From the NCBI GenBank assembly GCA_964428055.1, contig CAYRWM010000026.1:1-28482 (forward strand): a stretch of DNA of 28,482 nt. The letters are read 5' to 3'. Positions within the stretch are counted from its first letter, which is position 1. Every line of letters begins with the position of its first letter. Below are positions 1 through 7,210 of this stretch, in pieces. The stretch comes from CAYRWM01 sp964428055. GTDB lineage: Bacteria; Bacillota; Clostridia; Christensenellales; Christensenellaceae. The notes under the pieces were generated by a model, which was not told where the DNA came from, did not search any database, and worked only from the letters and a program-made list of their open reading frames with translations. Made by a program: the position numbers and the translations under genes.

Positions 1-93
1 TAAACGGACTGAGCCCTGTACAGTACAGTATCCAGTCCTTGATGGTCGCCTGATCAACTGCCAAACTGTGTCTAACTTTTTGGGGTCAGTTCA
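1..93 (+). mobile_element. 3' end of an IS3-family (IS150 group) element, truncated by the window edge
   Basis: These 93 bases match the orfB-proximal end of the complete element at 27029-28482, in the opposite orientation, with 89 of 93 bases identical. The end carries the same terminal repeat (TGAACTGACCCC read on the minus strand, outer base at 93). The four mismatches show this is a separate, somewhat diverged copy. The rest of the element lies outside the window. The bases just beyond it (94-110) look like one arm plus the T-tract of an intrinsic terminator. Confidence 0.93.
3..53 (+). CDS. C-terminal 16 residues of IS3-family transposase OrfB (partial)
   Basis: The frame from position 3 encodes NGLSPVQYSIQSLMVA and then TGA. 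This matches the C-terminus of the complete OrfB at 27069-27911 except for K to N and R to S changes. It is the tail of the DDE transposase of the left IS copy; the catalytic part is outside the window, so its integrity cannot be judged. OrfB runs towards the DUF4203-like gene and is convergent with it, the same arrangement as the right-hand IS copy and its neighbour. Confidence 0.85.
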   Translation, partial: NGLSPVQYSIQSLMVA

Positions 94-110
94 CTTTCGG
101 TGCTTTTTTT
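94..110 (-). terminator. Half of an intrinsic terminator, split by the IS insertion
   Basis: Read on the minus strand, the DUF4203-like stop codon is followed by 11 nt, then seven A (110-104), then ten GC-richer bases (103-94), then the IS end at 93. This is the 5' arm of a bidirectional A-stem-T terminator whose 3' arm is missing, presumably on the far side of the IS outside the window. The inference rests on the matching arrangement at 27013-27028. Confidence 0.5.
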
Positions 111-121
111 GTGTTTCGTTA

Positions 122-763
122 TCAGTAATCCCTCTGCGGTCTCTTACGCCTGTCCCTCGTGCTCCTGCCCTGAGCCACCATACCGAGGATGGCCAGTACT
201 ATCGGGATTATATACAAAAGATAATTGCTGCCTATAATATCCGCAAACCTCACGGGCAGCTGTGCCGCTTCCGTGAAATCAAGCCTCGCTATGTTCGCGA
301 ACTCAAACAGTATGTAATACCCGTATACGAACAGCGAAAAAGCACCGATTATCGCGGATGATAATACTATAAGCGGCTTCCTCAGCTTTATCGTTATTAT
401 ACCGAGGATAATGAAGAGTATTACGGACAGCACGATCCTTGGCATCATATCACCGCCCGGCTGCATTATGACCGATGCGATCCACAAACCCAGAAGACCG
501 CCGCACATGAAAATCGCGACCTTGTATATAGCCCACGTGAGCGCCGTCAGAAGGACTGCTATGCCGAGAGAAATGAGCAGTACAGCCGTAGGACTGAGCC
601 CCGGCACCCCCGCCATGTATTCCATCATGTTCGGAAACACCGTCAGAAACACATAGATTGAAATGAGCGCACGGAAATGCCTGTATCCGCTGAAGCAGAA
701 CAGGACCGCGATTATAACATGGACTATGAACAGCAGCCATATGAATACAGACATAGCATCCAT
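122..763 (-). CDS. Polytopic membrane protein, DUF4203/TM7S3-like
   Basis: A very hydrophobic protein of about 213 residues with six or seven predicted membrane segments and a short basic tail (RSTRDRRKRPQRDY) that probably faces the cytoplasm. The mix of Gly-rich helices and short loops resembles the DUF4203 (TM7S3/TM198-like) families of Bacillota, whose function is unknown. An ATG at 772 directly abuts the GGAG at 773-776, so I prefer the next ATG at 763, which gives a 9-nt spacing. The gene is monocistronic: it has its own extended -10 promoter (801-809) after the sorE terminator. Its own terminator appears to be broken by the left IS. The family assignment is by general resemblance only. 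Confidence 0.6.
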   Translation of the reverse strand: MDAMSVFIWLLFIVHVIIAVLFCFSGYRHFRALISIYVFLTVFPNMMEYMAGVPGLSPTAVLLISLGIAVLLTALTWAIYKVAIFMCGGLLGLWIASVIMQPGGDMMPRIVLSVILFIILGIITIKLRKPLIVLSSAIIGAFSLFVYGYYILFEFANIARLDFTEAAQLPVRFADIIGSNYLLYIIPIVLAILGMVAQGRSTRDRRKRPQRDY

Positions 764-800
764 CGCAAACATCTCCGCTATCGTTCTTTTTTACCGGATT

Positions 801-809
801 ATTATACCA
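801..809 (-). promoter_or_regulatory. Extended -10 promoter (TGGTATAAT) for the DUF4203-like gene
   Basis: The minus strand reads TGGTATAAT, a perfect -10 hexamer with the TGn extension, about 38-46 bases before the preferred start codon. No good -35 lies 16-18 nt upstream, as is common for extended -10 promoters. It sits between the sorE terminator (830-849) and this gene. The same nine bases occur before the zinc-ribbon gene (17941-17949) and the HD gene (25893-25901). Confidence 0.5.
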
Positions 810-819
810 TATCAGAAAG

Positions 820-849
820 GCAAAAAGAAGACCGGCCGCACGGCCGGTC
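820..849 (-). terminator. Intrinsic terminator of the deoR-sorE operon
   Basis: A nine-base-pair GC-rich stem (830-838 with 841-849, arm GACCGGCCG on the minus strand) has a two-base loop and is followed on the minus strand by CTTCTTTTTG. It lies 20 nt past the sorE stop. Confidence 0.85.
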
Positions 850-869
850 CTGTTTTCATTCAATAAGCA

Positions 870-2132
870 TCAGTCGATCTTTTTGCAGTTATCGATCAGG
901 TATTTCTCAGCTTCGGGATTCCAGAGACCGTTCGTCTTCTTGACCAGACGTGCGAGCTCAGCATACATGGGATCGTTCTTTCCGAGTTCCTCAAAATCAT
1001 CGATAGCTGTCAGGGGCATATCTAAATGCGTGTATATCAGCTTCTTCCCTCCGGGGATATCCGGCAGATGCAGCGTGGCTTCGGCAGCAGAGTTAAGACC
1101 GCCGATGTGTGTAATAAGAACAGCGGGGTTCAGTTTTCCGACAGACATCATGTCCAGGGATTCCTGCATATCATCCGTGTTGCCGCCCGTCGTACCCATT
1201 ACATGAGTGTATAAGTAATGGATATTGTAGAAATTCAGGTTTGCCTTGAATTCCGCATTGGAAGGACCCGAGAAGAAGTTCAGGCATCCGTCTTCGCCGA
1301 GGATCGAATCGCCGAGTTCAACGACTGATGGAACGGGAGCGAACACTATGACGTCGTCATATCCCTTGCCGTCGTTCAGCTTTAATATCTCCGCTTTAGC
1401 ATCCATATCCGCAGTATTGAGGTACGTGAGCTTTATACCGTTCTTTGCAGCCTCTGCGGGGCTGAGCAGTCTCTCAGCTCTGTCGAGCCTCTCCTGATTG
1501 ATATCTGTTATCGTCAGTACAGAAGGCCTTCTGTCGCAATGGATTATGTAGTCTATCGCGGCGAGTCCCATTGGGCCAACGGAAGCGAGCATCGCGAGCG
1601 ATCCGCCTTCCTTTATACCCATGGCATGTTCATAGCTTCCGCGTACGGTATGGTACATAGCGTGAAACGTTCCGATGACACAGCTGTACGGCTCGGCCAT
1701 GCTCGCCGGATAATAACTGTCACCGTTATAATCGAGGAGTTTGTCAAGCAGCATTACTTCCTGCGGGATCACAACATAAGTTGCATCGCCGCCGACGTAT
1801 TTGTATGAATAGCCCGGAGCGTCCAGGCTTCCGTTGTACAGCAGAGCTGTCTGCATTGAGAACTTCTGTCCGACCTTATATTTGTCAGCCCACTTGGATC
1901 CTATCTCAACTATCTCACCGCACATCTCGTGTCCGAGGATAGTCGGATTTTCAGCAACGTCGTCATGTATGCGCTTGTGCGCCGTTCCCTGGATAGCCGC
2001 CTTATATGTCGACATACACAGACTGTCCGAAAGTATACGGGCCAGTATCTCATCGTCCTTTATCTCGGGAAGTTCAAATTCGTCGAGACGAAGATCATTT
2101 TTACCGTGGATTCTTACTGCTTTGGTTTTCAT
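870..2132 (-). CDS. sorE: L-sorbose-1-phosphate reductase-like zinc alcohol dehydrogenase
   Basis: A 420-residue medium-chain dehydrogenase of the type annotated as sorbose-1-phosphate reductase, which converts L-sorbose 1-phosphate to glucitol 6-phosphate with NAD(P)H. The catalytic zinc ligands fit C39, H68-E69 (in the GHE motif) and E147. A Rossmann motif (ASVGPMGLA) lies near residues 183-191. The four-cysteine structural zinc loop of classical ADHs is absent, as usual for this subfamily. A clear GGAGG lies upstream of the ATG. It is the second gene of an operon, 32 bp behind a DeoR-type repressor. No sorbose or other PTS transporter genes are linked, so the substrate could be another ketose or polyol phosphate. 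The family is firm; the exact substrate is inferred. Confidence 0.8.
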   Translation of the reverse strand: MKTKAVRIHGKNDLRLDEFELPEIKDDEILARILSDSLCMSTYKAAIQGTAHKRIHDDVAENPTILGHEMCGEIVEIGSKWADKYKVGQKFSMQTALLYNGSLDAPGYSYKYVGGDATYVVIPQEVMLLDKLLDYNGDSYYPASMAEPYSCVIGTFHAMYHTVRGSYEHAMGIKEGGSLAMLASVGPMGLAAIDYIIHCDRRPSVLTITDINQERLDRAERLLSPAEAAKNGIKLTYLNTADMDAKAEILKLNDGKGYDDVIVFAPVPSVVELGDSILGEDGCLNFFSGPSNAEFKANLNFYNIHYLYTHVMGTTGGNTDDMQESLDMMSVGKLNPAVLITHIGGLNSAAEATLHLPDIPGGKKLIYTHLDMPLTAIDDFEELGKNDPMYAELARLVKKTNGLWNPEAEKYLIDNCKKID

Positions 2133-2164
2133 TTTCTACCTCCGTTTATTTATACAAAACTGAT

Positions 2165-2923
2165 TTATAAGAGCTCGACGCCGCGCGCTTTTGCGGCTTC
2201 GGCTATTTCCGGATCAAGATCGTCATCCGATATCAGGACATCTATATCGTCCAGCATAGCGAACGTGAAGGGCATGGTCTTGTCGGATTTGGACGAGTCC
2301 ATCATCATGACCGTCTTCCTCGCCCTCTTTATGACCGCTTTCTTAAGTTCTGACTCCGTATAGTTGCCGCTCGTAAAACCACTGTCCATATTAAAGGCGC
2401 TCGCAGCCATAAAAGCGATGTCTATATTCATGTCGTTTAAGAAAGCTACGGATGAAACGCCGGATACCGAGATCGTATTCCTGTTTATCTGTCCGCCGAC
2501 AAGAGAAACCATAGGCTGCTGCTTTTCCATGAGCTCGCCCGCTATGTTGAGACCGCTGGTCATGATAGATAAATGCATATCCGGCAGTTCACGCGCAAAC
2601 AGTGTCGTGGTCGTTCCTGCGTCAATATATATGGATCTTCCGGTCTCCACGAACCTGAGAGCTTTCTTCGCTATGGCGAACTTGTTGCCCACATTCTCGA
2701 GCGCACGCTGTGCGTACACGTTTTCGGCGGATATAGACAGTCTGCTCATGGCGACCGCTCCGCCTCTCGTTCTTTTTACGAATCCGTGATCCTCAAGATA
2801 CTTGAGATCTCTCCTCAGCGTCATGGAAGACACTTCAGGGAACATCTCCTCCAGTTCCTTGAGTTTCACCTCTCCGCGTTTTCTGAGGACATCCTTTACT
2901 TCCTCTCTGCGTTCAGAATTCAT
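2165..2923 (-). CDS. DeoR/GlpR-family transcriptional repressor
   Basis: A 252-residue protein. The N-terminal winged helix-turn-helix (about residues 5-57; SSMTLRRDLKYLEDHGFVKRTRGGAV) is the classic DeoR signature. The C-terminal DeoRC sugar-phosphate sensor domain has YIDAGTTTTLFARELP, a VGG-I-N-R segment and the DSSKSDK motif near the end. The ATG at 2923 has a strong AGGAGGGT. It is transcribed ahead of sorE and so probably responds to that enzyme's substrate. The promoter (2955-2983) contains a putative operator at 2959-2979 that is nearly repeated at 3129-3148, in the promoter of the divergent radical SAM gene. This suggests autoregulation and control of both units. Confidence 0.9.
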   Translation of the reverse strand: MNSERREEVKDVLRKRGEVKLKELEEMFPEVSSMTLRRDLKYLEDHGFVKRTRGGAVAMSRLSISAENVYAQRALENVGNKFAIAKKALRFVETGRSIYIDAGTTTTLFARELPDMHLSIMTSGLNIAGELMEKQQPMVSLVGGQINRNTISVSGVSSVAFLNDMNIDIAFMAASAFNMDSGFTSGNYTESELKKAVIKRARKTVMMMDSSKSDKTMPFTFAMLDDIDVLISDDDLDPEIAEAAKARGVELL

Positions 2924-2954
2924 CTGACCCTCCTGATAAAAAACATCAATGGAT

Positions 2955-2983
2955 ATGTTAACATGAATGTGTTATGTTGGCAA
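2955..2983 (-). promoter_or_regulatory. Promoter of the deoR-sorE operon
   Basis: The minus strand has TTGCCA (2978-2983), a 17-nt spacer and TAACAT (2955-2960). The -35 box matches the consensus at 5 of 6 bases and the -10 box at 4 of 6. The -10 is part of a perfect palindrome ATGTTAACAT (2955-2964), and the spacer contains the putative operator. Confidence 0.6.
2959..2979. promoter_or_regulatory. Putative DeoR operator, copy 1
   Basis: TAACAT, 9 nt, ATGTTG. Aligned with 3129-3148 it is the same 20-bp sequence apart from one inserted base and three purine-for-purine (A/G) substitutions. It lies between the -35 and -10 boxes of the deoR promoter, a position expected for repression. Confidence 0.5.
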
Positions 2984-3105
2984 TAAAAATTAACAAAAAA
3001 TGAAAACTTTAAGCAGAGCATCCGGCTGTTTTTCTCCCCCGCCTTGAACGTGCACCGCACGCAATCTACAATTATATATAACTAAATAATATCATTCGGT
3101 TTAAC

Positions 3106-3134
3106 TTGACTTTTTACGGTTTATTAATTAACAT
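3106..3134 (+). promoter_or_regulatory. Promoter of the radical SAM gene
   Basis: TTGACT (3106-3111), a 17-nt spacer and TAACAT (3129-3134), followed by a leader of about 85 nt. The spacing and -10 hexamer are identical to those of the divergent deoR promoter. The -10 is also the first half-site of the second operator copy. Confidence 0.6.
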
Positions 3135-3148
3135 AAATATGTATGTTA
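3129..3148. promoter_or_regulatory. Putative DeoR operator, copy 2
   Basis: A perfect inverted repeat TAACAT, 8 nt, ATGTTA that begins at the -10 box and covers the likely transcription start of the radical SAM gene. It is nearly identical to 2959-2979, with centres about 170 bp apart. This is the best evidence that the neighbouring DeoR-family protein also controls the radical SAM gene. Confidence 0.5.
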
Positions 3149-3224
3149 AGATGAGTAATAATGTGCATTAATCATATATATTGCAAACGGAATTATTCTT
3201 AAAACATTTATTTGGAGGGCTAAT

Positions 3225-4778
3225 ATGGCAAGTATCAAACAAGCGATCAAATCCACAGTTGCTGAAAACGTGGTTTTCAAGCCTGCATTCAGACTGCTTG
3301 AAAAGGATCCCGTCAAGAACTTCCCCAAGCTCCTTGACTGGGCCGACAAATTCACCAAGGGCAATCAGTACAATACTACAGTTAATAACTTCCGCGGATG
3401 GTGGGAAAAACAGACTTGGCAGGGTCAGCTCATGAAGAGGATCCTCGAAACGGTCAATGTCCAGTACCTGAAAAAGTTCGTGCTCAATTACTTCCTCAAC
3501 ACAGGTGTTAAGGGACAGCCGATAGCCAAAGAGAACAGTAAGAGACTGGGTGTGAACGTACCCTGGGCCATTCTCATGGACCCCACATCAGCCTGTAACC
3601 TCAAGTGCATAGGCTGCTGGGCTGCAGAATACGGCAAGCACTACAGCCTCTCATATGAGAAGATGGATGACATCATAACTCAGGGCAAAGAGCTCGGAAC
3701 ATACATGTACCTCTTCTCCGGCGGCGAGCCGCTCGTCCGCAAAAAGGACCTCATCCGTCTTGCTGAGAAGCACAATGACTGCGCATTCGGCGCTTTCACA
3801 AACGCTACACTCATCGATGAGGATTTCGTTCAGGATCTTCTCAGAGTCGGCAACTTCACCTTCATGATAAGCATCGAAGGCACGAAGGAAGAGACAGACG
3901 CAAGACGCGGCGACGGAACATACGACGCTGTTATACATGCAATGGAACTGCTGAAGGATGCCGGTATACCGTTCGGTTACTCCGCATGCTACCACAGCAA
4001 GAACTACGAGACGATCGGAAGTCTTGAGTTCCAGCAGAGCATGATCGACGCGGGCTGCTACTTCGGATGGCTGTTCACATACATGCCCATCGGCAAAGAC
4101 GCAGTTCCGGAACTCTGCGTGACACCCGAACAGAGAGAATACATGTACTACAAGGTACGTGAGTACCGTTCAATAGAAAAGGGAATACCGATCTTCCTCA
4201 TGGACTTCTGGAATGACGGCGAATACGTCGGCGGATGCATAGCCGGCGGACGCAGATACTTCCATATCAACTCCAGAGGCGACTGCGAGCCCTGCGCGTT
4301 CGTACATTACGCAACGCACAATATCAACGAGTGCACTCTCGAAGAAGCACTTCAGAGCCCGCTGTTCAAGGCTTATCAGCAGGGTCAGCCGTTCTCAGGT
4401 GACCTGCTCCGTCCGTGTCCCCTCCTCGACTGCCCCGACGGTCTGTGCGAATGCGTCAAATCTTCAGGCGCACATCCCACACAGGACCTCGACCTTGAGG
4501 ATGTTGATTCACTGACAGCAAAGACCAAGCCCGTCGCTGAGAAGTGGAAGGTCAAGGCAGACGAACTCTGGGCAAAGGGTCACTTCCCCTTCGCAGGCTG
4601 CACAAACCCGGCTCTCGACAAGTATGTTGATACCACTACAGACGGTATGGCTGAAGGCTGCGGAAACATGGGTCATCCCGAATGGGAAGGCAACGAGGAA
4701 CTCCTCGCACAGAAAGTCGAAGAGAGAAAGAAAGTCATTGAAGCCAGAAGAAAGGCTGCCGAGAAAAAAGCTAAGTGA
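3225..4778 (+). CDS. Radical SAM/SPASM-type protein with N-terminal helical extension
   Basis: A 517-residue radical SAM enzyme. The first ~115 residues are helical and partly amphipathic with many Trp and Phe. The radical SAM core follows, with C124-x3-C128-x2-C131 for the SAM-bound 4Fe-4S cluster and GGEP at 166-169. The C-terminal part has C338, C354, C357, C370, C398, C403, C408 and C410, a SPASM/twitch-like set that could hold one or two extra clusters. The tail is Lys/Glu-rich. The start has a GGAGG upstream. No precursor peptide is seen nearby, which argues against a RiPP maturase. It faces an MGDG-type lipid glucosyltransferase across a shared terminator, so a role in membrane lipid modification is possible. 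The radical SAM assignment is firm; the substrate is unknown. Confidence 0.85.
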   Translation: MASIKQAIKSTVAENVVFKPAFRLLEKDPVKNFPKLLDWADKFTKGNQYNTTVNNFRGWWEKQTWQGQLMKRILETVNVQYLKKFVLNYFLNTGVKGQPIAKENSKRLGVNVPWAILMDPTSACNLKCIGCWAAEYGKHYSLSYEKMDDIITQGKELGTYMYLFSGGEPLVRKKDLIRLAEKHNDCAFGAFTNATLIDEDFVQDLLRVGNFTFMISIEGTKEETDARRGDGTYDAVIHAMELLKDAGIPFGYSACYHSKNYETIGSLEFQQSMIDAGCYFGWLFTYMPIGKDAVPELCVTPEQREYMYYKVREYRSIEKGIPIFLMDFWNDGEYVGGCIAGGRRYFHINSRGDCEPCAFVHYATHNINECTLEEALQSPLFKAYQQGQPFSGDLLRPCPLLDCPDGLCECVKSSGAHPTQDLDLEDVDSLTAKTKPVAEKWKVKADELWAKGHFPFAGCTNPALDKYVDTTTDGMAEGCGNMGHPEWEGNEELLAQKVEERKKVIEARRKAAEKKAK

Positions 4779-4794
4779 TCGGCAAACAAGCGAT

Positions 4795-4829
4795 AAAAAA
4801 GATCCCATCAATCAGATGGGATCTTTTAA
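4795..4829. terminator. Bidirectional intrinsic terminator
   Basis: A nine-base-pair core stem (GATCCCATC 4801-4809 with 4815-4823, five-base loop), extended by A4795-4800 pairing with the following T-run. It lies between the convergent radical SAM and glucosyltransferase genes and serves both strands. Confidence 0.88.
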
Positions 4830-4838
4830 TATATCTTT

Positions 4839-6008
4839 CTATTCGGTTTCGGGAGAAGATTCTTCCTGCTCCTCTGCCTTTTCCTTCATACGCTCCTCGT
4901 ATTCCTTTATGATGTAGTCGCCCAGAGTTCGCGCGCTGTTGGGTTTGGCCCACTTGCCGATCTGTTCCTTTATATACTCCACCCTTCCCTCATTGACGAA
5001 CAGCTGTCTTATGACATCGTTTAATGGAAGGTGCTTGTTCGTGAAGACAGCCATGGAATTGTTCAGCAGGAATGCGAGGTTGCTGTCCTCCACGCCCGGG
5101 AGCGGCGAAGTCAGAATCATGAGCCTGTGCTTTGCGAGCGCCTCCTGCGTGGACAGACCGCCGGGCTTGCCCACTATGAAATCGGCGGCATCCAGGAACT
5201 CATCCATATTGTCAACATATCCGTACGCTCTGACCTCATGCTCGAACTTCATGCCCTCTATCTTCTTCTTCATGAGCGTATTAGTTCCGGTCATAGCGAG
5301 TATAAGAACGTTATCGAGTTTGTCAGCCTGCAGTGCGAGCTGATCCAGCGCGCCGAATCCGCGTCCGCCCGATGAGAGCATGCATATGATCTTGGTGTGA
5401 TCGAGTCCCAGCTTCTCGCATGCCTCCTCGCGGCTGCGTCTTACCGAAAATGCCATCCTCACGGGTATGCCGAACGGAAGTATCTTCTTTTCGTCTATGC
5501 CCTTTTCAACAACAGACGGTATGAGCAGCTCGTTCGCAACGACAAAGTGGTCCAGCTTGCAGTGCTCCCAGAAAGGATGCAGCGAATAGTCCGTCAGAAC
5601 GCCGTATACCGGCACGGACGGATCGAACTGACCTGAATCCAGCAGCTGTGTGATGAGTATGCCGCCGAAAACATGCGTGCACACGATGGCATCCGGCTTA
5701 TCCTTCTCCAGATACTTTCTCATCTTGTACTTGTTTAAGTCGGAGAACACGTAAGGCATATACGTTTTGAGAGCACCGGCGTCACTGACACGTTCAGCCT
5801 GTGTATACAGATTGTCGTTGAGCTTCGGCATGTAACGTCCTGCTATCGAATAGCCCTTATCCATGCCGTTGCCGAGAGCGATGTTCAGAAATTTGTATGT
5901 GTCTATTATGTTTACTTCATGGCCGAGACTCTCGAGATAATCCCTGAGAGCTGCAGACGCCATATTGTGGCCCTGCCCGGCCGAAACGCTTAATATAAGA
6001 GTCTTCAT
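4839..6008 (-). CDS. MGDG synthase-family glycosyltransferase, probable processive diacylglycerol glucosyltransferase
   Basis: A 389-residue GT28-family enzyme. The N-terminal domain has SVSAGQGHNMASAAL (residues 7-21), the signature of the MGDG_synth domain. The C-terminal UDP-sugar binding domain has SSGGRGFGA and GKPGGLSTQEAL. Such enzymes (for example UgtP/YpfP of Bacillus) glucosylate diacylglycerol at the inner membrane face to make glycolipids and lipoteichoic acid anchors. The open frame extends to a GTG at 6017, but that GTG is part of the GAGGTG ribosome site, so the ATG at 6008, six bases after it, is the real start. Its own promoter is at 6034-6062, divergent from murG. The C-terminus is Glu-rich. 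The sugar donor and acceptor are not proven. Confidence 0.85.
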   Translation of the reverse strand: MKTLILSVSAGQGHNMASAALRDYLESLGHEVNIIDTYKFLNIALGNGMDKGYSIAGRYMPKLNDNLYTQAERVSDAGALKTYMPYVFSDLNKYKMRKYLEKDKPDAIVCTHVFGGILITQLLDSGQFDPSVPVYGVLTDYSLHPFWEHCKLDHFVVANELLIPSVVEKGIDEKKILPFGIPVRMAFSVRRSREEACEKLGLDHTKIICMLSSGGRGFGALDQLALQADKLDNVLILAMTGTNTLMKKKIEGMKFEHEVRAYGYVDNMDEFLDAADFIVGKPGGLSTQEALAKHRLMILTSPLPGVEDSNLAFLLNNSMAVFTNKHLPLNDVIRQLFVNEGRVEYIKEQIGKWAKPNSARTLGDYIIKEYEERMKEKAEEQEESSPETE

Positions 6009-6033
6009 AAATAGCACCTCAAATGTTTAATAT

Positions 6034-6062
6034 ATATTATCACAATAGAATACCGTTTTCAA
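6034..6062 (-). promoter_or_regulatory. Promoter of the glucosyltransferase gene
   Basis: The minus strand has TTGAAA (6057-6062), a 17-nt spacer and TAATAT (6034-6039), about 25 nt before the start codon. The -35 box matches the consensus at 5 of 6 bases and the -10 box at 4 of 6. Confidence 0.5.
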
Positions 6063-6091
6063 CAAGCCCCTACTCCATACTTGGTGTGTAA

Positions 6092-6120
6092 TTCGCATCC
6101 GAATTATGCTATTATATAGT
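6092..6120 (+). promoter_or_regulatory. Weak candidate promoter of murG, with an inverted repeat
   Basis: TTCGCA (6092-6097), a 17-nt spacer and TATAGT (6115-6120). A perfect inverted repeat, AATTCG-CATC-CGAATT (6090-6105), overlaps the -35 region and could bind a regulator. The match to consensus is moderate and other -10 choices exist nearby. Confidence 0.35.
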
Positions 6121-6150
6121 AGTTTGGATTATTAATTCAGGAGAATACAG

Positions 6151-7209
6151 ATGAGCAAGACTATAGTTCTTACGGGCGGCGGAAGCGGCGGACACGTTGT
6201 CCCCAATCTCGCGCTCATACCCAAACTTCAGGAAAAAGGATATGAAGTCCACTACATAGGGACCGAGGACGGAATAGAACGCGAACTCGTTGCCGGCATC
6301 CCCTACCACTGCATTCGCGCAGGCAAACTCAGACGCTATGCTTCCAGCAAAAATGTCAGCGACGTGTTCAAAACGTTCCGCGGCATATCGGACGCAAAGA
6401 AAATACTTAAGGAACTTAAGCCCAGTGCGGTTTTCTGCAAGGGCGGTTTTGTGAGCGTTCCGGTGGCATTCGCTGCTCATTCTCTGAAGATTCCGGTCGT
6501 ACTGCATGAATCCGACTACACTCCCGGGCTTGCCAACAAGATGTGCGCGCCCAAGTGCAATAAGATCTGTCTGTCTTTTGATGTGGATAAAGAGAGATAC
6601 GGCGACAAGGCTGTGGTTACGGGATCCCCCATAAGAGACGAACTCATGCAGGGCTCAAAAGAAAAGGGTCTTGAATTCCTGGGATTCGACGGGAAAAAGC
6701 CTGTGCTCATGGTAATGGGCGGTTCACTCGGCGCAGGCGCACTGAACGACGCCGTAGATTCAGCGATAGATGAACTTACGAAAAGATTCGATATAGTACA
6801 CCTAAGGGGCAAGGGTCATTTAAACGGCGATCTCGACTCTAAAGCGGGATACCGTCAGTTCGAGTATCTGAGCGCTGAGATCCCTGACCTTTTCGCCGCA
6901 TCCGATCTGATATTCTCAAGGGCGGGAGCAAACGCCGTATTTGAATTTCTGGCGCTTAAGAAACCCGCGCTTCTTGTACCCCTCCCCTTATCTCAGAGCA
7001 GAGGCGACCAGATACTGAATGCCAAATATTTCAAAAAGAACGGTTATTCCGAAGTGCTCAATGAAGAGGACATGACGGATGAGACGCTGCTCAAATCCCT
7101 TGACAGTCTGTGGGCTGATAAAGACAGATACATAGAAGCGATGTCGAACGCCCCCGCTGCAGCCGGCACGCAGAATGTGCTTGACGTAATACTTTCAATG
7201 GCGGAGTGA
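6151..7209 (+). CDS. murG: UDP-GlcNAc:undecaprenyl-PP-MurNAc-pentapeptide GlcNAc transferase
   Basis: A 352-residue MurG, which adds GlcNAc to lipid I to make lipid II at the inner membrane face. The N-terminal acceptor domain has the glycine loop GGGSGGH (9-15), then GKLRRY, KGGFVSVPVAFAA and HESDYTPGLANK. The C-terminal donor domain has MGGSLGA, SRAGANAVFEFLALKKP and SRGDQILNA. These are typical of the Gram-positive MurG type. A GGAG lies 7 nt before the ATG. The gene is outside any dcw (division and cell wall) cluster. It pairs with an RNA methyltransferase whose ATG lies one base after the murG stop, so the two are translationally coupled. A second murG elsewhere in the genome cannot be excluded. 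Confidence 0.92.
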   Translation: MSKTIVLTGGGSGGHVVPNLALIPKLQEKGYEVHYIGTEDGIERELVAGIPYHCIRAGKLRRYASSKNVSDVFKTFRGISDAKKILKELKPSAVFCKGGFVSVPVAFAAHSLKIPVVLHESDYTPGLANKMCAPKCNKICLSFDVDKERYGDKAVVTGSPIRDELMQGSKEKGLEFLGFDGKKPVLMVMGGSLGAGALNDAVDSAIDELTKRFDIVHLRGKGHLNGDLDSKAGYRQFEYLSAEIPDLFAASDLIFSRAGANAVFEFLALKKPALLVPLPLSQSRGDQILNAKYFKKNGYSEVLNEEDMTDETLLKSLDSLWADKDRYIEAMSNAPAAAGTQNVLDVILSMAE

Positions 7210-7210
7210 T

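Larger units (their letters stand above)
2924..3224. other. Divergent regulatory region between deoR and the radical SAM gene
   Basis: About 300 bp without a gene, AT-rich at both ends. It holds the two divergent promoters and two copies of a putative operator, listed separately. The middle (about 2990-3100) includes a more GC-rich patch around 3020-3065, where I see no ORF, hairpin or known leader element. Confidence 0.6.

Noticed and set aside
6009..6017. GTG start for the glucosyltransferase
   Set aside because: The GTG is part of the GAGGTG ribosome site; the ATG at 6008 is correctly spaced.
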